DNA of 64,000 nt from Liopterus haemorrhoidalis (taxonomy: Eukaryota; Arthropoda; Insecta; Coleoptera; Dytiscidae), in contig OZ020624.1 in NCBI GenBank assembly GCA_963971575.1, positions 2,361,001-2,425,000 of the forward strand. The letters are read 5' to 3'. Each line of letters starts with the position of its first letter. Position 1 is the stretch's first letter. Made by a program: the position numbers and the translations under genes. A model generated the notes under the pieces. It searched no databases. It was not told the DNA's origin and saw only the letters and a program-made list of their open reading frames with translations. Shown one piece after another: positions 61,301 to 64,000 of the stretch.

Positions 61301-63663
61301 ATCCATCACTTGCCATCCCTGAACTCATGAGGATATTGGTTGATTTGGAAGGATTATCATGGGAGAAGGCTTGGGAAATTACTGTTAAGACCTGTGCTTA
61401 TACCAATCATACTGTGTTACCTGAAGCTCTTGAAAGGTACGTTGATATCTACATTAACCCTTTACCGCATAGTGTGCCATATGTGGCACATTCCGATTTT
61501 TATTTTTTATTTTACTTTTAAAACTGAATCAGAATGTTACTTCATGAATGTTCATATATGCCACATACACAGCAATGGATCCTGCAGTATCTCAAGTAAT
61601 GGACTGTAATAGATTTGAGGATATCAAGTGGAATTTGAACTTCAACGATAACTCTGAATTTATTGAGAAAGGAGAACTAGAAGATACGACCTTTTCTTTC
61701 AAAAATTCGAGGGCGACTGCTTTTAATCCCTAATGAAGAACACCTAGCAATTGACGAGCAAATAATACGGAATCATTTTCTTTTGTAACATTATGTAGAA
61801 TCATAACTAACTGGCTAACTTTTTCATTTTTTCTATCTCCTAATTGGTTTCTACAAATTTGAGATGAGTATAAGACAAAATACGCAAAAAAATCAATTTT
61901 TGTCTGTCCAAGATTTACGCAAAAATGGCTCGACATATTTATAACAAAAAAATGTTTATAGTAAGAAAACAAATATTTTTTTTTTCATTAGATTAATATT
62001 TGGGCAGATACGAAGGGACACCCTAAAACTAAAATCTACGTATGTATATTTGGCAAAAATATTTTTTAATGAGAAAATAAATCTTTCATTTCTAGGCATT
62101 TTTTAGGGTTTGTAGGTATGACCAAAAAACCTTTATACCGTCATTTTGTCGTCTGTCTGTCTGTCTGCCTGCCTGCCTGTCTGTTCGGTAAAAGTTGGAG
62201 CCAAACGGCTAAACCTAGAGAGTTGAAATTTGGCATGCTTATACAACTCGTTGACCCGCACATAGGAAAAATACCAAAACATCTAAAAAACATATCCTCT
62301 TAAAAATATAAACAAATATGTTCTCATCGAAAAAAAAAAAATAATTTACAATTTTATGTAGGGTATCAAATGAAAGCCCTTAGTACGTGGATTAACGATC
62401 AAATTTTTATTTTTGCAAAATACATTATTTTGATGCGATTTTTGCCTAAATTGTGCAAAAATTTTGTCCCACACCCTGTAGCCCAGATAGTTTAAACTAA
62501 AAATCTGAAAAAATTCTAAGTAATGTACATTGGTGTGAACAGAAATAGTACAACAGGAATTTTTGATCAGATTATGTTTTCGGAAAATAACACATTTTTT
62601 GTGTTTTTAACTAAAATATGTTAAATATTTAATTCGCTATGTAACACAGTAGATAAGTAGGCACTCGTAACGTTGTGCGTTTCGTCGTTTATTTGAAATT
62701 TGCAAACTAGAGTTCGATTCCTGTCAATTTAAATTTTTCTGTTTTTTTTTTTACATTTTTATTTTGTTTAAATTATTTTGTCAAAATTCTAGTTATATTT
62801 TGGTAAATGTTGCATTTAATTTTTAAAAGCGTAAATTTAATAACCAGTGGGAAGTGTTCTATTACATACATTTAATTCTATGTTTGAATGTAAACGAAAT
62901 CAGAGGGCGGAGCTTATGATTTAAGCAACCAATGGAAGCCATAGGCGCAATTTTCAAAATCTTAATGAACCTTGCTATATATTAAAAAAAATACTGCACA
63001 TATTTAGAAACTTAAATAATGGTATTAGGCATTCGAATTAAAATTCATAAAATAATATTTTAACATAAAATTTGTTTTGGCATCCCGAATAATCATCATT
63101 CACTTACTAAATACCAACGAAACCCTGAAATGTGTGAAAATTCCCACTTCACATAAATTTTTTATTTATTGTGACGAAATTTTCATAAATTATTAAAATT
63201 TTATTTTCAAATTTAAAAGTTCTTAGTACTCAAATAACGAATAAAAATGATTATCAAAAAACTATTAATTTTGATGTTGATAGATAAAGTATTCCTAAAC
63301 ATCCAGCATTCAGTTTACTTTTTCCACTTATTAAATACCTACAAAATCCTGAAATGTGTGAAAATTCACACTTCACATCAATTTTTTAATAAAAACTTAA
63401 TAACTATATTTTTATTTCAGATGGCCAACATCAATGTTGGAAAATATTCTTCCACGTCATATGGAAATTATCTATCATATCAACTTCCTCCATCTGCAAC
63501 AGGTCGAGAAGAAATACCCTGGTGACTGGGACAAACTCCGTGTAATGTCCCTCATTGAAGAAGAGGGCGTTAAACGCGTCAACATGGCTCACCTCTCCAT
63601 CGTTGGTTCTCATGCCGTCAACGGTGTCGCTGCTATCCATTCAGAAATCATCAAACACGACGT
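31124..63663 (+). CDS. GlyP: Glycogen phosphorylase, 5' half of gene (five exons)
   Basis: Cytosolic enzyme that releases glucose-1-phosphate from glycogen by phosphorolysis. Joined exons 31124-31366, 51280-51556, 51915-52166, 61049-61436 and 63421-63663 keep frame through every junction and give about 467 residues, colinear with the animal enzyme (numbering here is muscle enzyme plus one). Visible landmarks: the phosphorylation site Ser15 in KRKQISVRG; the glycine loop [12 protein letters not shown] (131-142); the 280s loop PNDNFF (Asp284, Asn285); and the substrate-pocket His378 in [13 protein letters not shown]. The pyridoxal-phosphate lysine lies in the C-terminal half, outside the window; exon 5 ends at a gtaagt donor. 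Presence of the Ser15 segment implies control by phosphorylase kinase, as in other animals. Intron 1 (19.9 kb) and intron 3 (8.9 kb) are filled with repeats. Confidence 0.97.
32567..32767. mobile_element. hAT-like MITE inserted in the satellite
   Basis: Starts cagtggcggcgctagatc; exact octamers CTTAAAAG at 32559-32566 and 32768-32775. Right end ...ccaccaattg. Poly-G/C rich, same family as 22541 and the end at 26401-26500. Confidence 0.82.
32995..33172. mobile_element. Short M1-type MITE in the satellite
   Basis: Starts gattattccaaacgtata and ends near 'aatctagttccgcttaaact'; similar to 25457-25638. Confidence 0.6.
33565..33860 (-). repeat. R1 copy 3 with a 15-bp target duplication
   Basis: 296 bp of R1 in reverse orientation with a short GACG/GACA tract, between exact direct repeats AACATGACTTGGTGA (33550-33564, 33861-33875). 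The long duplication points to retroposition. Confidence 0.88.
33946..34261. mobile_element. hAT element with internal 40-bp VNTR
   Basis: Ends cagagccgcagtaagg and ...ccttactgcggctctg; exact octamers AGGCCACA (33938-33945, 34262-34269). Inside are four or five units of 'tttttgctcttcacttggat' 'tttgggaggtgaggacc'. ORFs across it are repeat artefacts. Confidence 0.88.
34262..35398. other. AT-rich part of GlyP intron 1
   Basis: No gene found. A G14 homopolymer lies at about 34935-34948; the remainder shows nothing assignable. Confidence 0.4.
35399..36120. mobile_element. GTGGCGGA element fragment split by R1 copy 4
   Basis: Starts gtggcggactttggtc with internal complementary blocks (ctaggcaaactaggcaact). 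The interruption at 35467-36106 is bordered by GGCCCGCAATG on both sides. The right end of the host was not located. Confidence 0.5.
35467..36106 (+). repeat. R1 copy 4 with an 11-bp target duplication
   Basis: 640 bp starting ccgatttcgatggatctcca and ending cagctgatttttttaactag-taa, with (GTCT/GTCC)n at 35531-35632. Direct repeats GGCCCGCAATG at 35456-35466 and 36107-36117. The start lies about 45 bp inside the longer copies, as for 5' truncation. Confidence 0.88.
36908..37832. mobile_element. TIR element hosting a MITE
   Basis: Inverted blocks 'actattctactttcgcaaac' at left and 'gtttgctaaagtagaatagt' at right, with 'ttgccaac' also mirrored. Contains 37130-37464. Confidence 0.6.
37130..37464. 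mobile_element. MITE with about 85-bp arms
   Basis: Arms begin gggggaa and include 'gattaggttaggtttagtta', 'gtgcacct' and 'tctaggacagcagaa' in inverse order at the right. No clear target duplication. Confidence 0.7.
37833..38909. other. GlyP intron 1, no gene
   Basis: G-rich run at 37859-37885 next to a 'gggcccgg' hAT-like scrap. The rest is AT-rich with no open frame of note. Confidence 0.35.
38910..39981. mobile_element. hAT-like element hosting R2 and R1 fragments
   Basis: Ends cagggccgtcttaagata and ...atttacataa-like ...atccggccctg are inverted; no clean octamer duplication. Inside: R2 fragment (39045-39347, minus) and R1 copy 5 (39348-39911, minus, GACA at 39754-39782). Confidence 0.55.
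40700..40975 (+). pseudogene. LINE 3' end (reverse-transcriptase C-terminus)
   Basis: Frame fragments resemble [12 protein letters not shown] and [16 protein letters not shown], the GRPRKRW-type C-terminal motif of many non-LTR retrotransposon proteins. It ends in an agaagaagaagga-rich tail. Stops and frameshifts are present, so it is a dead 5'-truncated copy. Confidence 0.65.
41152..41463 (-). repeat. R1 copy 6
   Basis: Reverse R1 from 'tattcgcaaaaatcttaaaa' to 'acctcccttatata' with GACA at 41304-41357. It precedes a hAT-like end (ctagatccgccactg at 41508-41522). Confidence 0.72.
42385..44103 (+). pseudogene. Mariner transposase pseudogene
   Basis: N-terminal part 42385-42771 begins [20 protein letters not shown] and contains the paired helix-turn-helix region ([38 protein letters not shown]). 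After the hAT insertion the catalytic part follows: VTGDETWIY (first Asp), then [12 protein letters not shown] (second), then [12 protein letters not shown] (third), 34 residues between the last two. The last segment runs 43912-44103. It is interrupted by the hAT, the 43.6-kb scrap, stops and frameshifts, so it is not functional. Product when intact: cut-and-paste transposase acting in the nucleus. Confidence 0.9.
42800..43496. mobile_element. hAT-type element inside the mariner
   Basis: Starts cagcgtttcccgaaatg and ends ...tttgggaaccactg; exact octamers GTGTAAGG (42792-42799, 43497-43504). A 'gggttccgcg' motif is shared with scraps at 21780-21840 and 43630-43695. No transposase frame recognised. 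Confidence 0.9.
44527..44772. mobile_element. hAT element with VNTR, second copy
   Basis: Same ends as 33946-34261 (cagagccg...cggctctg). Flanking octamers TTTGGAGA and TCTGAAGA differ at two positions. Contains two or three units of the 40-bp VNTR. Confidence 0.78.
45180..45380. repeat. Retroposon-like repeat scrap with (CA)n
   Basis: Contains (CA)n at 45231-45242, 'acggacggcacttcg', and ends 'cttatatattaagctcgggcaagta', reminiscent of R1 layout but different in sequence. Confidence 0.35.
45440..45975 (+). pseudogene. Internally deleted mariner, copy 1
   Basis: The DNA-binding half (from about 45455 to 45807; [22 protein letters not shown]) is joined directly to the 3' end of the gene, read in a different frame ([15 protein letters not shown]) than the intact FENWFERM segment. 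The same junction is seen at 55852-56148. It cannot encode an active transposase. Confidence 0.82.
46680..48075 (-). repeat. R2-type repeat, long diverged copy
   Basis: Begins with 'tttcagggttttgtaggtat' and ends 'gacgttataagggttttttg...acctacaaaatcctaaaa', with a short GACA tract. The middle (46760-47180) differs from other R2 copies and holds a 146-codon open frame that I do not trust. Confidence 0.6.
48110..48200. repeat. Short tandem repeat, about 47-bp units
   Basis: Two to three units of 'ggtacttttactccctcaaa' with 'ggggg-gtaaagt'. Confidence 0.7.
48842..49612. repeat. Mariner 5' end followed by inverted copies of repeat G
   Basis: 48842-48990 matches the first about 150 bp of the mariner at 42215 (aaacgactactagatg). 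48998-49125 is a partial repeat G on the minus strand, and 49217-49612 a nearly full copy on the plus strand, so the G pieces are inverted relative to each other. Confidence 0.72.
49613..50155. other. GlyP intron 1, no gene
   Basis: AT-rich; nothing assignable apart from short inverted runs such as gatatcgatatc at 49685. Confidence 0.4.
50258..50422 (+). pseudogene. hAT transposase C-terminal (dimerisation) segment
   Basis: Frame reads [20 protein letters not shown] then LTDEAS... and [14 protein letters not shown] to the stop. This resembles the extreme C-terminus of SCAND3/ZBED5-like hAT transposases (CETLFS-N-IK...R-RLTDE). The catalytic and zinc-finger parts are deleted. Confidence 0.8.
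50484..51019. mobile_element. M1-type MITE inside the hAT element
   Basis: Ends gctattccaaacgatta and ...taaacgtttggaatagc. Its interior matches 15670-15908. Interrupted by a SINE. Confidence 0.82.
50543..50706 (-). repeat. tRNA-derived SINE with poly(A) tail and 10-bp duplication
   Basis: Exact direct repeats CATGTTTCAG at 50533-50542 and 50707-50716. On the minus strand a tRNA-like head (A-box tggcgtagtggttagtg, B-box gggttcgaatccc) is followed by a roughly 70-bp body and an A-rich tail. This is the clearest SINE in the window. Confidence 0.92.
51280..51556 (+). CDS. GlyP: GlyP exon 2
   Basis: Acceptor tgtttgcag|cgt, donor aatg|gtgagt; 92 codons plus one base, starting [18 protein letters not shown] and including the glycine loop. 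About 55 of 92 codons end in G or C. Confidence 0.97.
51720..51890 (+). repeat. R2-type terminal segment upstream of GlyP exon 3
   Basis: Shares 'attttgatgtgattataaaa', 'tagtattctgttgg' and gtgtgaaaattcacac with 8380-8530 and 63200-63390. Ends 24 bp before the exon 3 acceptor-side boundary. Confidence 0.72.
51915..52166 (+). CDS. GlyP: GlyP exon 3
   Basis: Acceptor ttcatag|gtgaac, donor ttct|gtaagt. It completes a Gly codon, encodes [19 protein letters not shown] and on to [11 protein letters not shown], and ends with one base of a Phe codon. Confidence 0.97.
52511..52633 (+). CDS. Possible first exon of a transposon gene (YqaJ/SWIM type?)
   Basis: ATG frame [20 protein letters not shown]...[17 protein letters not shown] followed by a gtaatt donor-like site. 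The LP-x-(V/I)D...A-E-(M/I)-RGVK pattern resembles the N-terminus of SWIM-zinc-finger/YqaJ proteins encoded by ISL2EU-type transposons, from memory of that family. Direct-repeat-like cgtca/ggggt blocks occur at 52384-52412 and 52950-52985. Host-gene origin cannot be excluded, but no second exon was found. Confidence 0.4.
53436..54740 (-). mobile_element. Full-length DD41D (rosa-like) mariner-type element
   Basis: 1305 bp between TA dinucleotides (53434-53435, 54741-54742). Inverted ends begin caaggtgtctcaaaagaaat and run about 30 bp. It contains one transposase gene on the minus strand with frameshifts. Confidence 0.9.
53540..54626 (-). pseudogene. DD41D transposase, two frameshifts
   Basis: Starts [20 protein letters not shown] with helix-turn-helix regions, a GRPR hinge (KPGRPRSSR), and the first catalytic Asp in [12 protein letters not shown]. 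The frame breaks after about residue 245 (NFPMAITK); the second Asp (EQDGATSHT) and third ([11 protein letters not shown]) are in another frame, and a second shift follows at LAH (about 53680). By my count 41 residues separate the last two Asp. Inactive copy, but almost complete; the intact protein would be roughly 340-350 residues. Confidence 0.9.
54743..55340. mobile_element. TIR element expanded by a 40-bp VNTR
   Basis: Ends resemble gatgaccatt and ...aatggtcacc, and 'gcgggac' repeats near the right. Inside are about ten units of 'ggtcctcatctcccaaatcc' 'aagtgaagagcaaaaaa', with a three-unit (about 119 bp) block duplicated. Open frames are repeat artefacts. Confidence 0.78.
55341..55795. 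other. GlyP intron 3, no gene
   Basis: AT-rich; nothing assignable. Confidence 0.4.
55796..56148 (-). pseudogene. Internally deleted mariner, copy 2
   Basis: Same structure and same deletion junction as 45440-45975 ([20 protein letters not shown], then [18 protein letters not shown]). 5'-truncated at about 56148, where unrelated AT-rich DNA begins. Confidence 0.82.
56736..57840 (-). mobile_element. Non-LTR retrotransposon (CR1/L2-like) 3' fragment
   Basis: Encodes the C-terminal half of a reverse transcriptase: [12 protein letters not shown] and YADDTKF (catalytic motif, 57690-57760 region), then after a frameshift a 206-codon frame (57584-56964) with [36 protein letters not shown] and [15 protein letters not shown] codon change gives a stop in the GVPQGS position. 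The 3' UTR ends 'ggctttgccgcctgctttac' and an (AAT)n tail at 56738-56756. 5'-truncated and inactive. Confidence 0.88.
56964..57584 (-). pseudogene. Reverse transcriptase C-terminal ORF of the LINE
   Basis: 206-codon open frame spanning the thumb/connection region downstream of YADD. It ends with [21 protein letters not shown], the WNSLP motif typical of CR1/L2/Jockey-type proteins. Confidence 0.88.
57841..59272. other. GlyP intron 3, no gene
   Basis: No assignable gene. A (GAT)n-like run near 58648-58680 is mirrored by ccatcatcattgg. Confidence 0.4.
59273..59644 (+). pseudogene. Repeat-encoded protein fragment ([15 protein letters not shown] type)
   Basis: 123-codon frame with [36 protein letters not shown] and [12 protein letters not shown]. 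From memory this resembles the C-terminus of a multicopy uncharacterised protein family seen in insect and other invertebrate genomes, probably transposon-borne. Continuous frame before the ATG suggests 5' truncation. Not part of GlyP. Confidence 0.5.
59942..61010 (+). repeat. R2 repeat copy 3, preceded by an extra R2 right end
   Basis: 59942-60012 is an R2 right end (aatcatcattcactgactaa...cacttcacatcc). A full R2 copy starts immediately at 60013 (tagggttttgtaggtatgac), with GTCT at 60061-60080, and ends at about 61010. The end lies about 40 bp before GlyP exon 4. Confidence 0.82.
60551..60631 (+). other. tRNA-like sequence inside R2 copy 3
   Basis: A-box-like agtggcgtggttgg and B-box gggttcgaatcct, same slot and orientation as in the other R2 copies. 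It shares 'tttgcaaaccag' before the B-box with 62653-62725. Confidence 0.5.
61049..61436 (+). CDS. GlyP: GlyP exon 4
   Basis: Acceptor cttgttacag|tcaac, donor gaaag|gtacgt. Encodes [20 protein letters not shown], the [12 protein letters not shown] loop, [18 protein letters not shown] and the His378 region. The donor falls inside the Arg codon of LERW. Confidence 0.97.
62097..63150 (+). repeat. R2 repeat copy 4
   Basis: Full-length R2 from 'tttttagggtttgtaggtat' to 'attcccacttcacataaatt', with a GTCT/GCCT tract at 62152-62182. Confidence 0.82.
62653..62725 (+). other. tRNA-like sequence inside R2 copy 4
   Basis: A-box-like taggcactcgtaacg and B-box-like agttcgattcct; 'tttgcaaactag' precedes the B-box as in copies 1 and 3. 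Confidence 0.5.
63200..63390 (+). repeat. R2-type terminal segment upstream of GlyP exon 5
   Basis: Same unit as 8380-8530 and 51720-51890, ending 'gtgtgaaaattcacacttca' 30 bp before the exon 5 acceptor. Confidence 0.72.
63421..63663 (+). CDS. GlyP: GlyP exon 5
   Basis: Acceptor tatttcag|atgg, donor gacgt|gtaagt. Continues [18 protein letters not shown] through [18 protein letters not shown] to IIKHD. The next exon is outside the window. Confidence 0.96.
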
Positions 63664-63938
63664 GTAAGTATTTAAATTTAAAAAATACGGCAAGTTCAGA
63701 GAGTGGAATTTACCTCTCAAAAGCAAAAGAAAGGTAAAAAGTACAGGGATGTTGTCATTATTCTCAATAAGAGTCGGTTGCAAGTTTTCACTTAAGTGAA
63801 ATAAATTTATTTATCTCCGACCATCAAATAATAAATGCATTGTGTCCAAACAAGTTTAAAATAGTGACGCTCCGAAAAATTTACGTTTTTTTACAATGCA
63901 AGTAAGTTAGGCCCGGTATTTCCGCCTTACTGTTATCC

Positions 63939-64000
63939 AGTGGCGGCTCCTGAGTACGTGCTGTGGAGCTGCAGCTCTTACTTGAAAATAATTTTAAAAA
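63939..64000 (+). mobile_element. hAT-like element left end, cut by the window edge
   Basis: cagtggcggctcctgagtac...gagctgcagctctt matches 22453-22495. The remainder is outside the window. Confidence 0.55.

Overview
The window is animal nuclear DNA from a large, AT-rich, repeat-packed genome. It is most likely an insect and plausibly a beetle: the two host genes have insect-like sequence and intron layout, the introns are long, and there are many Tc1/mariner, hAT, piggyBac-like, LINE and SINE remnants. The species cannot be named from the sequence.

Two host genes lie head to head about 17 kb apart. On the minus strand is the 5' part of a CCDC85-family (coiled-coil domain-containing 85) gene, with three in-phase coding exons (14113-13864, 11122-10782, 8865-8562). 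The last exon ends at an open donor, so the conserved C-terminal end lies left of the window or was missed. On the plus strand is the first half of glycogen phosphorylase (GlyP), with five in-phase exons (31124-31366, 51280-51556, 51915-52166, 61049-61436, 63421-63663). They encode about 467 residues, from the phosphorylatable N-terminal Ser15 past the active-site His378. The pyridoxal-phosphate lysine region lies beyond the right edge. Intron 1 is about 19.9 kb. No other convincing host gene was found.

Nearly everything else is transposable elements, many nested, and boundaries could often be fixed by target-site duplications (TSDs). 1-8.5 kb: a repeat called R2 here, TIR elements, a DD41D mariner derivative, hAT elements, and an unclassified TIR element with AACT duplications. 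8.5-14.1 kb: CCDC85 with intronic R1, SINE-like and MITE insertions. 14.1-31 kb: intergenic, with nested MITEs, a (GACA)n tract, a TTAA element, a 528-bp tandem duplication, an element with a 12-bp duplication, an inverted repeat pair split by a hAT insertion, a minisatellite invaded by two MITEs, and a 565-bp palindrome. 31.4-51.3 kb: GlyP intron 1, with a 134-bp satellite, a mariner carrying a nested hAT, VNTR-bearing hAT elements and LINE scraps. 51.5-64 kb: short exons among a hAT/MITE/SINE nest, a full-length decayed DD41D element, a LINE fragment and R2 copies that abut splice acceptors.

Two repeat families stand out. R1 is a short retroposon-like unit with an internal (GTCT/GACA)n tract; two copies have 11-bp and 15-bp direct repeats at their borders. 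R2 is a roughly 1-kb unit that also carries a GACA tract; four copies hold tRNA-like sequences at the same internal position, and R2-type ends sit 24-40 bp upstream of three GlyP acceptors.
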